From contig CM045761.1 in assembly GCA_025200525.1 (NCBI GenBank), positions 96,510,182-96,574,181 on the forward strand: 64,000 nt of DNA. Reading direction: 5' to 3'. The stretch comes from Camellia lanceoleosa (lineage: Eukaryota; Streptophyta; Magnoliopsida; Ericales; Theaceae). A program made the position numbers and the translations under genes. Each line of letters opens with the position of its first letter. Position 1 is the first letter of the stretch. Below the pieces are notes generated by a model that saw only the letters and a list, made by a program, of their open reading frames with translations, had not been told where the DNA came from and did no database searches. Shown in pieces: positions 46,601 through 58,312 of the stretch.

Positions 46601-47566
46601 GAGCTTAAGCTTTATTAGTGTGATTTATCACATATATTTCTTTCGTAGATTTGGATTCAGTTATTTGACTATATATTTCTTTGATGTGTTAGATGTGAAG
46701 GTGGCCTCTCATTTAATTGTACTCTTAATTGAGTGTTCCTTGCGACTGACAAACGGTGACAAGGTAAGCACGTTAAGTTGCCATTTTTTTTCTCTCTTCA
46801 CATTCAGGTATAATGCTTTGCCACCACAAACCAGAATTGTTTATGAAGTACAATTTGGTTTTACTTTTTATTTCTCTCTCTAGCATGCACCTGAATGAAT
46901 TCCATATAGTGGTCTTCTTTTAGATTTTGCTGTTGTGTTTTCATGATTCTTTGGGCTAGGAACAAGAACAATATTTCACACGAATCCATTGACAACTATA
47001 GCCTTAGAAATAATTAGCTTTCTTAGATTTAAATTATGTATGTGATTGTAACAGCCCATCTATTCCAAGGAATGTTAATCCACCTATGAGATTGTTGGAA
47101 AATTGAAAGAAAATGAAAAAAAAAAAAAAAAGAGGTTTCGGGTGGGAAAATGATGGACCATCAAATGAGTGAAGAGATCTGTACACAAAAAAGGATAAGG
47201 GGACTAAGAGTAATACTACAATGCATGAACCAAGTACTTTGACTTCACAATCCAACAATTTTTCTATACTTGATGAATGCACGGTGAAAGATGGGGTTTA
47301 TAAAGGATGTGGCTCTTAGTTGCACGAAGTGGGCCGGTGGTTGGGATGGAACTGCACTGCCATGGTGCACTACTAGGTTGGGAGCGCCTCCGGGAGAGCT
47401 TTGTATTATGTGTATATATAATGTAACATCAAAAATAGAAGATTTTCCTTTTTGTTGGGTTTATTCAAAAACTGATTGGCTTACATATTGAAGCAAGAGT
47501 TCTTACTAATAACATCCTCCCATTGTTGTTCTTATACTACTTCTCTTCTCCTCTTATTGGTAACAG
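46601..47566. other. No gene recognised
   Basis: Contains A and T runs and a gcactactagg at 47369 that is not an inverted CACTA end. It separates the two host-gene fragments. The ORFs at 46545-46883 and 47034-47282 have no domains. Confidence 0.4.
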
Positions 47567-47889
47567 GGGGTTGATATGTTTGGCAAGCGTGTTGGCTTTT
47601 TTAAGTTCAATGCAGATGTGATTGATAAGGCAACAGGAAAAAAGGTATTTCATCAGCCAGATGGTTTCTTCCTTTGGATTTATTTCATTAAGCATCTTAG
47701 TGTTTTGCATCTGAATTTAGATCATGCCCTAGTTCTTTTTTTTGAAATTTTAATTTTTACGTTCTTTCTTTCTACAACTAAAGTTAAACATGCTCAAGTT
47801 CCAGGTATTGTGTTTGCACGTGGGCAGCAATAGCTGTGCTGATCCTTTTAGAGTTAGATGACAAGACGTATGTTGTGCTTATTGAGCAA
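47567..47889 (+). pseudogene. NUDT14: Fragment of a NUDT14-like ADP-sugar diphosphatase gene
   Basis: Two exons. 47567-47644 encodes GVDMFGKRVGFFKFNADVI then DKATGKK and ends at a GT donor. 47798-47889 encodes VPGIVFARG, and after a one-base deletion near 47830, IAVLILLELDDKTYVVLIEQ, ending at a GT donor. These match my recollection of the Nudix hydrolase 14 (ADP-sugar pyrophosphatase) region before the Nudix box. The acceptor before 47798 reads AA instead of AG. The Nudix box and all other exons are missing, so it is a dead fragment. Confidence 0.65.
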
Positions 47890-48054
47890 GTACTGTGTTT
47901 TTGTCTATACATGTATTTTATTTTATATTCTTGATGAAGTATTAGAATTCTTAAAATAAGTATAATTGTTAGTTAATGAGTTAGATAGCAATTCTTAATG
48001 AAGAGTTGCTAAACTTTAGTAAACTTTAGCAATTCTATCATTGAATATAAATAC

Positions 48055-50431
48055 TATAGCGATCCCGATTTTCCCTTCATTTTTTTTTAATTGTATTCCG
48101 AACTCGGTTCCGTAGATGTGTTGTTGTCTTATTCCCGTTTCCATCCTTTACTCTTTGTATATATACAATGTATAGAAGACTAATGCTAATACATTGAATG
48201 TGATGGATTTATTATGAATGAATCTTAGAGATGCATTATGTATCTATTATGAATATGTAAGATACATTAATTTATATAATGAATTCATTAATATAGAGGA
48301 TGCATTATGTATCATGAATGTATGAGATACATTAATCAATTTAATGAAGTTCATTGAATGAATAACTTGAGAGTTTCTCTCTTTAGACTATATCTTCTCT
48401 CTATAAATACATCTAGTTCTAGTGATCTTCTACCCTAGTTCCTTTGTATTGAGTGTGGAGCTTCCCTTGATCTTCATTTTGATCCGAAAAATTGTAGATT
48501 GGAACACATCCGAGTATTTTCATCTTCTTCATTTGGTCTCTCCATTTGAGGTAGGGATTTCTTTGTTTCTTTTCAATGCTCCGTCTATAGATAGACATGT
48601 GGTAATTTTGTATTGCATGAAAATCATATCCATGTTGGATTTGTTTGAAAATCATGAGGGGAACCTGGGGTTGGTTATTTGAGAATGGTTTTGTTATCAT
48701 TGACTGTGGTTTGGACTAATTAGAGAGTAAAATTAGCATGTTATTGTTGAAAGAAGAGAAAGCCCTAAATTATATTTTGATTTGGTAAAATAAAAAGGGT
48801 TTATGGTTGAACAATGTTGGTAAATTTCTATTATTAATATGAGTTGTGTAGAAGGTGTTAACAGTTAAGGGATTAATTATGGTATTGGGGTTATTTTGAA
48901 ATGAACGTATTGAATCAAGTTGGGTTATGGCTTATTATCCATGGAATTGATTTTGTAAAATGAAGAGAATGTAATTGGTTTTGTGAAAAGGGAAAAGTGT
49001 TTTTGGAATAAGTGATGGAACATGTTGACTTAAGAAAATTATGAAAGTTGATCTTGAAAATGGTAAATGGAATGTTAACTCTATGTGAGTCTCGGAAAAT
49101 AAATTTGAGAATTAAACTATTGTATCATGAGTGTTGAATACACACATTTGGGGGTTTTATCCTTACCTATCGTACTAGTGTTGTTGTGGGGTTTAAGGTT
49201 TGCTTGAGAGTTGAGTCTGTCTTATTAGGTGTACTGAATATATGCATCTAGAGGTTTTGTCCTTGGTCATCGGTGGAGGATGACATTGTTGTGTTGAATT
49301 GTGATGTATGCGTTACACATTGTTTGTGTCCTGATGGTTTATGTGTTTGTTTTACACATGTTGGTTATGGCTTGTGGTATTGTGGTTGTTGGTGTGATAT
49401 CTTGCGCTGATAATCAGAGGTACCGTTACCTTCCAGCTAGCGCCTGGAGAACTGTATGCGCTGATAATCTAAGGTACCACACCCTTCCAGCTAGCGCTTG
49501 GTAAAATGGTATGTTGTTGTGAGAAGTGTATTCTTTGGCTTACTACGCACCTAGCTAGTAGAACAAAGTTTTGTTATTATTGTTTCAGTGTATCTGGGAA
49601 CATTGTGGATTGTGTTGGTTACAGTTTTGGAGGGCCGAGTTGCCTCATTGGTTTATCTTATGCATGTGGTTGAGTTGTTATCTCCCTTTATAAAGGTATG
49701 CATATATAGTTATGATAGATTTGGGATTGAACCGAAATGGCTTTTGTCTTTTGGAAGTGTAAAGAAAATCAAACATTTTAGAAATATGTTTTGAAAAGGC
49801 ACATCTGTTGTATGTGTGGAAAATGGAAGATAGTAATGGGCTTAGTGAATCTATTTTCTTAAGTAATTGTTAATGTTATAAAAGATTGGAACGGGGGTTA
49901 ATGACAAGAAAAAAGAAAGATGAATCGCTTATAGCGTTGAATGAAATAGTTGTTTTCGAGAAAAGTTTATATATATATATATTTCTTGTGTAAACTGTCA
50001 CATTATTATTTTAGTACGAGAATGAGTGTTTATGATCATAGCTATCTGTAATGTTGATATTGTTGAGGATCATGTTCAGATCTCTACTGGACTATATGTT
50101 CATCCCACGTTGTTGAATCTTTTTCAGGTGATAGCCAGGATGTGCTACAAGGTTTTGGATCTTCTTATTTGTTGGCCACGGGGCCTCTTTTGTGTTGGCG
50201 GAATGCCATTTATGTAAAAGGGTTATACCCTTCTTCTTGACTTTTAATGATGTAAGCCCAAGGGCAATTTATTTAGTGTACTCATGTTGTATTTACTTGC
50301 ATACGAATGAGAGCAATGTTATTCACTTCTACGAGCTGAATATACGAGTTTATTTCCGCATGTTATCTCTGAAATGGAATTAAGTAAATGAAATTGGTAA
50401 TACTTCGAGTAATAAAAATTGGGGCGTGACA
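48055..50431 (+). mobile_element. Solo LTR, 2.4 kb
   Basis: Starts TATAGCGATCCCG (TG to TA at the first dinucleotide) and ends GGGGCGTGACA, with a perfect target duplicate AATAC (48050-48054 and 50432-50436). Contains a ~54-bp direct repeat at 49404-49502 (gcgctgataatc ... ccagctagcgc). No internal sequence. Confidence 0.8.
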
Positions 50432-50436
50432 AATAC

Positions 50437-50864
50437 GATTAACAAAGAATACCATGAATATCATAGAAATCGGACACATTGAGTGGCCACCGTGAACCTA
50501 CAAATTATGAGACCAATGAGAATCCATATACACCACCACCAGATGATGCGAAAAACTTTCAAACACCTTGAAAACTCATCGTTTGTGAAAACTTGTCATT
50601 TAGTAAATTGTTTTCCAAACCAATTAACTCAATAAAATGGTCAAATGGCGTCGAATATCAACAAAACTTGACATACATGATGAACTAGGCACAAATGACT
50701 TATAGGAGAAAAAGAGACTTGAAACCAATTCTCAATTTTGAATCTAGAGCTTAATTTTCGTTTATGAAAACTTCTTCTTTACAAACTTTTTTTCCGAACC
50801 GGTTGACTCACTAAAATGGTCAAACGGGTTCAGATGTCAACGAAACTTGACGCACACAACATGC
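50437..50864. repeat. Satellite-like ~179-bp repeat, two units
   Basis: The block gtttgtgaaaact ... ccaattaactcaataaaatgg ... caacaaaacttgacataca (50581-50675) recurs as gtttatgaaaact ... ggttgactcactaaaatgg ... caacgaaacttgacgcaca at 50760-50856. Offset is about 179 bases. The gag-only element inserted at its right end. Confidence 0.65.
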
Positions 50865-53800
50865 TGTAGACACCCCATTTTTGACCGCCCTCAAGACTTG
50901 GGCATTACTGATGGTTTGCTCGGTGTTGAGAGATGTGCAGGCCAAAGATTCAATTTCTTCGGCAAGGAGAGAGGCAAACCCTTCAAAACACTTTGTTTAG
51001 GGGTTTGGAGTTGAAGAAAAGAGGAGAGGAGGAGAGAAAATAGGTTGGAGAAGAAGTTCGCCATGAATCCGGGTAGGAGAGAATCGAGCAGCCCTCGCTG
51101 AATCGGGCTTATTCAATTGCATACTTGGAGTTAAGCTATGAGGCCACCATCGTTGGAAAGAAGACTTCCGGGGCTTCACTTTGTACTCAAGAATCTCCCA
51201 AAGCCAAGTCCGGGTGGAGGAGATATGATTGGTTGAAGCTGGGTATCATCCCGGTTGGATCGAGTCTGCGCGGCTTCACGAAAAAGGGCATAACTTTTTG
51301 CACAGGAGGAATTTTGATGCAAGGTTTGCGCCATTGGAAAGCTAACTTCCGGGGCTTCGATTTGCATACCCACCGGCCATTTTTTGACCAAGGAATCATC
51401 CATCGGCACTCTATTTAGCCGACCGGCAGAAAAGAGTGCCGACCGGCACTTTATTTTGGACAATGATCGAATCTTCTGGCCGGTTTGAACCCTTTGCACC
51501 CCCCAAGCTTGGTGCATACCAAATGCCAGCTGGGATGCACAGAACTCGACCCACGTGCATCCATGTGCCCATTTTGCACCCTTTAACCCCATTTTTTGGA
51601 CCCTTTGCTCATGGCTTCTTGAGGAAGCCTTGACCCCTTGTCTTGGCTTCCTCAAGAAGCCTTACCAGCTGTCCAAGCTTCCCTTACAAGCCTTGCACCC
51701 CCTTGACCCTTTTTCTTTAACTTAGCCTCTAAGTTTAGTACTTATACTTGCCTATATAAGCACCTCTCCTCTCCCTTGAGCAAGGGTTGGAGATTTCTAA
51801 GCAAAAACCAGGTTATAGATATATATATATCTAACATATATATCTATAACCATATATCTCTCCCATCCAACCTCAAAAGTCCATTGTTCTTGAGCCATTC
51901 CTTCACCACCACCTAGCACCACCACCACCACTCCATTTCCAACGACTTGGGGGACATTTGCAGAGCTTAGGAGCACCTAAACTTGGATCAAAACCTGCTG
52001 GTTCATTGGTCTACAAGGGTAAGTGTCTATTTCCCCCAAACTAGCATTTTCTTGCATCATTTCTTAGCTCTAGTTGCTTGCACATTTGGGCTCCGACCCA
52101 AACTTCAAATAGTCTTATTTTGGGGTCCTCTTCATGTTTGATTGAGGACCCCTTGCTGTTTGGTGATTGCATCTAGCACCTATCTCTTTACCCCCTTGTA
52201 TGCCACTATTCTTGCATAGTATATTTGGCTGATGTGTGATCTGATTCAGAGCATGATGTAAGCTAAGAATAGGCTTATTTTGAGCCCTTCTTCAACATTG
52301 TTGAAGGGCTCAACATTGTTTGGATGATCCTTATGCTACTCGCTTTGAAATCCTTGTTTTAGCCTCATTTTTGCATGGTTTGTTAGCCTTGTATGCTTAC
52401 TGATTTTGGGGCTGTCTTATACTGAAAATGTGCTTATATTTGGGCTGTCTAGCTTCTGTCTATTCATACCATGTTCATATAATGCATGTTTAGCATAGCT
52501 ATAGGCCATTTCGGAGGCCTAGTTTTGCATTTCGGGAGTGATTCCATGCATCGGGTGTCATTTCGCCTTGTTTCGGGGCTGTTTTGCCCCTTATTTAACT
52601 ACTGAAATTTGTATGTGTTGCATGCCATGCTTGTTGGTTTAGGTTGTGTGCCTAATACATGTTGCATGTTTGCATACTTGCCTTTATGCTCATATTGCAT
52701 ACTTAGCTCACATGTTTAGGTTGCATTTGGCATGCATACCTTGCCTCTTGAATCACCATGATAGAGGTTGGGCCTCTTGTTTGTTTGTGCTTGCATTCCA
52801 TTCCATTGAAAGTTGCTAACTTGGCTTTCGGGCCATCATGCATTGAAATGCGGGATTGATGGCCCGGGGGTCGAGGGCCATGCTCCCTTGAGTCTATTAC
52901 ATGATAGGGAGTGTGTCCGCATACATTTGTCCCAAAATTCCAATGCCATGCTCTGCCGTCATTCTGTCACAAACTGCTCTCCTAGAATTTAGCGCCGACC
53001 AAGCACTCTTTAGTGCCGACCGCAATCTTTTTTGTGCCGATAACTATCAATTGCAAATGTGGTCAAACCCCGCAAGTGTCAAACCCTCCAAACCGGTGGT
53101 GATCTTGAGAATATGTGGAAGGCTTCCCAGACTTTGGCAATTTTGGAGACAGGCAAAGGCAAAACAGAGGCAACAAAGTGGACATCGAGCATGCATCATT
53201 CACAAGATCCGAGGCGACGGGTCAGGCCCCTTTTATTTCACACTTATTTATTCAGTAATTAGAATTTGTAATATTTATTCATTTATTTTGGGACTGTATT
53301 ATTATTTTGGTCCCTCAGAGCGAGGGCAAAATTGTAATAAGTGTGTGTGAGTGGGTGTATGTCTTCCAATCCCCATTTCTTTCTCCCTTTTATTTACCTG
53401 CTTATGTTGGTAGATTAGGGCACATTTAAATCAGCATACCTTATGCAATGCATGTGTGCATTCATGCATTTGTTTACATGCATTCGGGCTCGGTACATCA
53501 TACAAACTGCATCGTACTTTCAATTCCAAATTGAATACGTGATAGTTGTTGCATCTCATGTGCCATATTTAGGGTTAGCCGAGCCTACTCTAGATTACAT
53601 CTCTGCGTGTGATGCATTAGCCACTTAACATGAACTAGGTCATGCATGTTTGCTAACTAGTTTACTGTTTTGGCAGTCTGATGTAAGTTTTATGGCTTTA
53701 GCATATCGCATGCGTGTGAATGTTTACCATGACAGTATGCTTGCCATGCGGCTAAGTGCTTACATGATAAGCTGTTTGAATGCCTGTGGGTGGAGGTTGG

Positions 53801-54313
53801 ATTGCTTGAGTTGGAACAACTCATTGAAATCCGCATTTTAGCCTACTTGCAAGTAGCAAAAGAAAACAACACGTTTTTCGAGACAAAACGGATATGCAAT
53901 GTTTATTTCCAAGTTAGGCAATCTAGTCTATACTTTTGTGTTGTGTGCATCACATAGTAACTCTAGGCTAAACAATTGGGATAAGAACATGTAATGTTTT
54001 CAAAACGGATATCACGGTTAGTAGAGGCGGTCTTGGACGGGCGAAAGAGGTGCTCATAAATGACCTTCCCGATCGTACCAAGCTCGAGCCAAGACCACTT
54101 TGGTGATGGCGGACATGTGGCCTTCGACCGAGTCGTGGTTTCCTAAATTTCCCATTTTAAAATATTTAGGTGGCGACTCAGTCTGGCAAAGCAATCCATG
54201 TTTGGCACTACTTTTCAAAAACTGCTTTTCAAACGATTTGCGGATTTGGACTCTTTGGTTCAGAACTTTTACATCGAGTCCGAATCAGAGCGAAGCCCAC
54301 GGGCGCGTCTACA
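50865..54313 (+). repeat. 5' LTR of gag-only element (3.4 kb)
   Basis: TGTAGACACCCC start, GCGTCTACA end. Related antisense copies are the solo LTRs at 15768 and 33603 and the fragment at 1. Contains the inverted repeat gtgccgaccggcac at 51440-51453. Confidence 0.9.
51753..51760 (+). promoter_or_regulatory. TATA box in 5' LTR
   Basis: TATATAAG followed by a CT-rich stretch; conserved in the 3' LTR at about 62789-62796. The R region and a long U5 (>2.4 kb) would follow. Confidence 0.65.
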
Positions 54314-54318
54314 GTTTC

Positions 54319-54336
54319 TGGCGACTCTGCTGGGGA
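54319..54336 (+). other. tRNA-Arg-type primer-binding site
   Basis: TGGCGACTCTGCTGGGGA starts five bases after the LTR end. It resembles the tRNA-Arg sites known from Ogre elements. Confidence 0.75.
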
Positions 54337-55346
54337 TATAGAGAGCTTGACTCAAACTCGTGATATCCTGTTTTGACTACACTTATGTGTTTCTTTGCAT
54401 TGCATGTGCATTGGTGCGCCTAGGACACCGTGTTGGCCATCTGCTATTCTGGCGGTTTGCGAGGCTTGTCTTGTCAAGGCATGACCATAAGGTCGACCGG
54501 TTATGGCTCGCCAAGATGGGAACACAAACCCCGGTTTTACCGGGGCACCCTTTTCGACCATTCGACCTAGTGCATATTCGGAATCCATAGTGACCATTCC
54601 AAACTAGGACAGGTTGCTTACCCGATATAGGTTGTTTGAAACCGCTGTGTGCGTAGTGAAACCCTAGCTCCTGACAAAATAGGACAGGGAAACCCTACCC
54701 CCAACATAGGGGTGTTTTGGCTCTTTCTACTTGCTATGTGCTTTTAGAGTGTATCTCTACAGGAATGCACATACCAGTTTGCAAGTCTGGGTATCAGGCC
54801 TGAGGGCACCAGTATCAGTGTTTTGAGAATCAGTTATATCTGCGGGTATCAGATTCAGATTTGGGACAGTGATTTCGAACAAAGGATGATCAAATAGAAT
54901 ACTATTCATTGACTTTGCTCATATCCATTCCAGTGAAATTGGGCTGAGATGCTGTCTGTTTTCTCTTTTGCTAGGGTAGTCCCGGAATCATAGCTTCAGA
55001 AGGCTCCGATATCCCTCGGGTACATTGGACTAGTGCTGATAGACTTTGTTAGGTCAGAGATTCAGCTCAAGGGCAATAAATGTTCCTTTGCTAGAGGTAG
55101 AGTAAAAAAAGGGCCAGTTAGGCACGGATCACCAATTCAAATAGCTACGATCAAGGACCTTATCTACCGTGATTGGACGATCGGGCGAGGTCTCGCTTTT
55201 ATCATAAGGATAGATATACCGCATACCGATGGATCAACAGAATCACGCTGGGTGGAGGCAATGATGCGCCGATGCAGAAACTATGAAACTCATGCAAGCA
55301 AGGCGTGTCCCATAAGCGGAATTCTCCAAGCAAAGAAGTCAGAATC
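54337..55346 (+). other. Untranslated leader of gag-only element
   Basis: No domain recognised. The ORF at 55033-55380 (tctaccgtgattgg region) has no family match I know and overlaps the gag start, so it is more likely leader than gene. Confidence 0.45.
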
Positions 55347-56574
55347 ATGGCTCAAGAGTCAACTCATCACCAGTCAATAAAGAAAGCGACGCTGGCTTCA
55401 CAACAAGTTCCTCCCCAAGAGGAGCTCCAAAGACTGGGAGACGCCAAATGTTCAGAAGGTACAGACATTCCAGAGGGCCTCGCCCCCAATTTTACCCAGC
55501 TTATCAAAAACACCCACCAACCTACCGGACTCTCCTTTGAGTTCGAGACGGATCCCACAAAGATCAAGTTGAGCAAGCTTGAAAAGCTATTCAAGAGATC
55601 CCAGGGAGTCAAGACCATCCCTGACATTGAAGATGGATACACGGACACAGCTGTGACATTGCCAGACAGGTTCAAGATGCCTCACATCGACCGTTTTGAC
55701 GGGTCAGGAGATCCCATGGTCCACCTGAGTTTGTTTTCAGATGTTCTGCGCCCGATGGGCTTGACAAGATTACAGAAGCTCTCCCTCTTTAGCAGGACCT
55801 GCCGAGTACCGCGCCATCCTGCACGCCAAATTAGAGGACTCTGAAACGAAGCCGAGGAGATGTCCGAGGCCTTCGCCGCACAATATCCATACAATACCCA
55901 GATCGAGATCACAACCCGTGATCTGGAGACAACCAGGCAAGAGCTGAAAGAGGGCTTCTCTGACTTTGTAACCCGTTGGAGAGCCAAAGCTTCTTCGATG
56001 ACCACCAGGCCGGTCGACAAGGACCAGATACGGATGATTGTGCGCAATCTCCAACCCAGGCTGATGCAGAAGATGATTGTCCTCCCCCTACCCACCTTTG
56101 CAGACCTCCATGAGATTGGGGCACAAATCGAGGATGCTATAAAGGTGGCCTCATTGACCAGAGAAGGAGCACCAGAGGGTGTTTACCCGATTCAATGTGA
56201 CCACCAGTGGTGATGCAACTGCAAGACCTTCTGAAGTGGGCATGGTCACCAACACCACATCACAAAAAGCTACCTCATTCACCGGTGCGTCCGGAAGTAG
56301 CTCACAGAAAACCAAATATCCACCTCGAGTCAAGAGGGTTTTCACCCCACTTCATATGCCTTTGTCAAAGGCTCTAGAGTTCTTAATCCGGAAAGGACAT
56401 CTGAAACCATTGGAACAACAGCCTTTACCTGATCCTCTCCCTCCAAAACATGACCGAACTAAGTACTGCGCGTACCATCAACAAACCGGTCATGAGACCG
56501 ATAGCTGCTTTCGTCTGCGCCATGATGTACAAGATTTGTTTGACAACAACATCATCACCGCACCAGCTCAGTAA
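55347..56574 (+). pseudogene. gag: Degenerate gag of the gag-only element
   Basis: ATG at 55347 (MAQESTHHQ). Frame 1 to 55844 carries a linker and the start of Retrotrans_gag (PHIDRFDGSGDPMVHLSLF, MGLTRLQKLSLF). A short deletion and frameshift near 55795-55860 remove the central capsid motif (GAAxxWY type). Frame 2, 55860-56213, continues the capsid end (MSEAFAAQYPYN, DFVTRWRAKAS, QIRMIVRNLQPRLMQKMIV). Another frameshift near 56180 leads to 56179-56574 with a knuckle variant YCAYHQQTGHETDSCFRL. Ends at TAA 56572. So it is unlikely to make a working Gag. Confidence 0.85.
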
Positions 56575-57727
56575 GGTCTATCGTCACTGGGTCAGTGAAC
56601 TTGGGGGATAATACGATATGATCAGGGGATGAACCACCTGCGAGCAACACTCAGTTTACTCCAGATGTGGCGTTCGACATGCACTGTTTTGAGCAATGTA
56701 CAAATGCTGTTAATTTTGCTTTCTGACTTGGGTATTGGGTCAGTTTTGTTATGTCGCTTTGAGTCTGTCTCCTTATTTTGAGTCAGTCTTTTTATTTCAG
56801 GTCTGTCTTGTTGTATCGAGTCAGTCCTGTTTTGTTGAAGTCAGGTGATTCCGGGAATGTTACCTCGGATATCACTATCTTGTTTTTGTGTTTGTCTTTT
56901 TGCTTTCTTTTGAGTCTGTTTCTGCCAGGGAGCCAGTTACACCAACAAATTTGAATGAGCAGCAGTGATTTTCACACTCTTGTGTTTGCTTCTGCCGTGT
57001 GCCAGTTGTGCCGGAAATTCTAAATAAGATGGCAGTATTTGACTAAGAACTCTGTCTTTTCTGTGCCTTGAAGTCATTGCATTGACCTAAGTTTTTCAAA
57101 ACTTTTTCAAACACTGTGGTGAAAACGAAGAGGAAGGAATTCCTTGGGATTTGCAAAAATTTGATCAATTGAGAAAAAGAGAGGCGTGCTAAGCCCTTAA
57201 TGAATGAAATCATGCTTGTTAGTGTGAGTACTGGGAAGGACCCTAGCTTTGATCCAGATTGGTTCTCAGATCTTTTTCCATGAGCGATTTGTCGCTTTCA
57301 GAAAACTTTCAAAAAAAAAATGTTTTGCGCGGTCCTGCGAAGACATGTGTGGAATCGCTCTTGAGATTGTGCAGCCTAGGATCGCTCTCAGCCTCGAGAC
57401 TCAACCCCTCATTTTCGAACCTTGGATTCAAACTCAAAATGTTCAACGGTTAACTACAACGTGAGGCCTGTGAGACCAGATTTGAAGCAACCCTCGAACA
57501 AGAGGCACCAAAGTCAGATCAAGAAGGTTAGACCTCATCAGAAGAAGCTTGCAAAGCTAGAACAGCAGTACCCTTCGAACTAGGGGCAAAAATGTCAGAC
57601 GTGCCCGAAGAGCTGAAGATGAGTCCTCTTGCGAATCGACAGCCACTCTCCTGGATACGAATGGCATCAAAACCCTAAAAAACACTTGGCATGGACAAAG
57701 CTACACTTTTACCCTTTGAGAGGCTCG
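56575..57727 (+). other. No gene recognised downstream of gag
   Basis: Protease, RT and integrase motifs are absent where pol would be expected. 56745-56840 is repetitive (gagtcagtctt/ttgtt variants). Confidence 0.6.
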
Positions 57728-57770
57728 CTGGGTCGAAAACCCAGAAGGGCGACCCAGGCAAAAGTTAGAG
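57728..57770 (+). ncRNA. Conserved hairpin (copy II)
   Basis: Outer stem CTGGG (57728-57732) with CCCAG (57753-57757); inner CCC (57740-57742) with GGG (57747-57749), loop agaa; then ggcaaaagttagagc. Same geometry as copy I at 22327. Confidence 0.65.
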
Positions 57771-57773
57771 CAA

Positions 57774-57920
57774 AGAAAAATACAAAAAAAATGCAAAAAA
57801 AGAGAAAAGAAAAAAAAGAAGAATGCAAAAAAAAGAAAAGAAAAGACAAGATGAAAAAAAAAAAGAAGAAGAAAAAGGAAAGAAAAGAATAGAAAAAAGA
57901 AAAGAAAGAAGAACAAAGCT
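57774..57920. repeat. A/G-rich low-complexity tract
   Basis: Almost pure A and G (gaaaagaaaaaaaagaag-type). It lies exactly between hairpin copies II and III. The Lys/Glu ORF over it is a by-product. Confidence 0.8.
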
Positions 57921-57922
57921 CG

Positions 57923-57965
57923 CAAGGTCGAAAACCTGCAATAGGCGCCTTGGCAAAAGTTAGAG
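57923..57965 (+). ncRNA. Conserved hairpin (copy III)
   Basis: Outer stem CAAGG (57923-57927) with CCTTG (57948-57952); inner CCT (57935-57937) with AGG (57943-57945); then ggcaaaagttagagc. Both stems keep pairing although bases differ from copies I and II. Confidence 0.65.
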
Positions 57966-57999
57966 CATAAAAAGGAGAGGTTAAATACCCGAGTGTACC

Positions 58000-58052
58000 T
58001 TAACCCCGAACTACGTAAGGCTTGATTCTCATCTTTGGGATACGTAGGCAAC
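58000..58052 (+). other. CTACGT...ACGTAG motif, copy 1
   Basis: cgaactacgtaaggcttgat followed by gggatacgtaggcaac. CTACGT and ACGTAG can pair. A second copy lies at 61716-61768, shortly before the 3' LTR. Confidence 0.5.
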
Positions 58053-58198
58053 TTCATTCTGAAGTCCAGCCCTAAAACACTTCAAATTCAATTGTGTCCA
58101 TGTGATGGTTTTGATCATCTTTGCCTCCTCTGTATCCGAGAATCTGGTTGTGTTCATCGCTCTGAGGACTGACTACAATGCGCTGCGGTGCCATTTAG

Positions 58199-58312
58199 AC
58201 AAGGGGCAACTTTCCGTTGCCATTCAATGCACAGTGGCGCCATTCAAACAAGGGGCAACTTTCCGTTGCCATGCAAAGGTCCTTCGCACAAGGGGCAATT
58301 TTCCATTGCTTA
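58199..58312 (+). repeat. Three repeats each with a GGCAAC/GTTGCC hairpin
   Basis: Units of caaggggcaactttccgttg at about 58199, 58249 and 58289. Stems GGCAAC with GTTGCC around TTTCC in units 1 (58205-58221) and 2 (58254-58270); unit 3 (58294-58310) has GGCAAT with ATTGCT, keeping pairing. Confidence 0.65.

Noticed and set aside
47369..47384. gcactactagg as the second CACTA end
   Set aside because: It has the same orientation as the left end rather than inverted, lacks the following A run and has no subterminal motifs.
50997..51655. Long ORFs on the minus strand of the LTR, repeated at 62032-62648
   Set aside because: They lie within non-coding LTR upstream of the TATA box, have no domain and differ in frame between the two LTR copies.
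53641..53850. tRNA-like or small gene in the 5' LTR
   Set aside because: No cloverleaf could be drawn and the segment is part of the LTR.
57629..57892. Lys-rich ORF over the A/G tract
   Set aside because: Low-complexity purine DNA encodes Lys/Glu in any frame; no other gene evidence.
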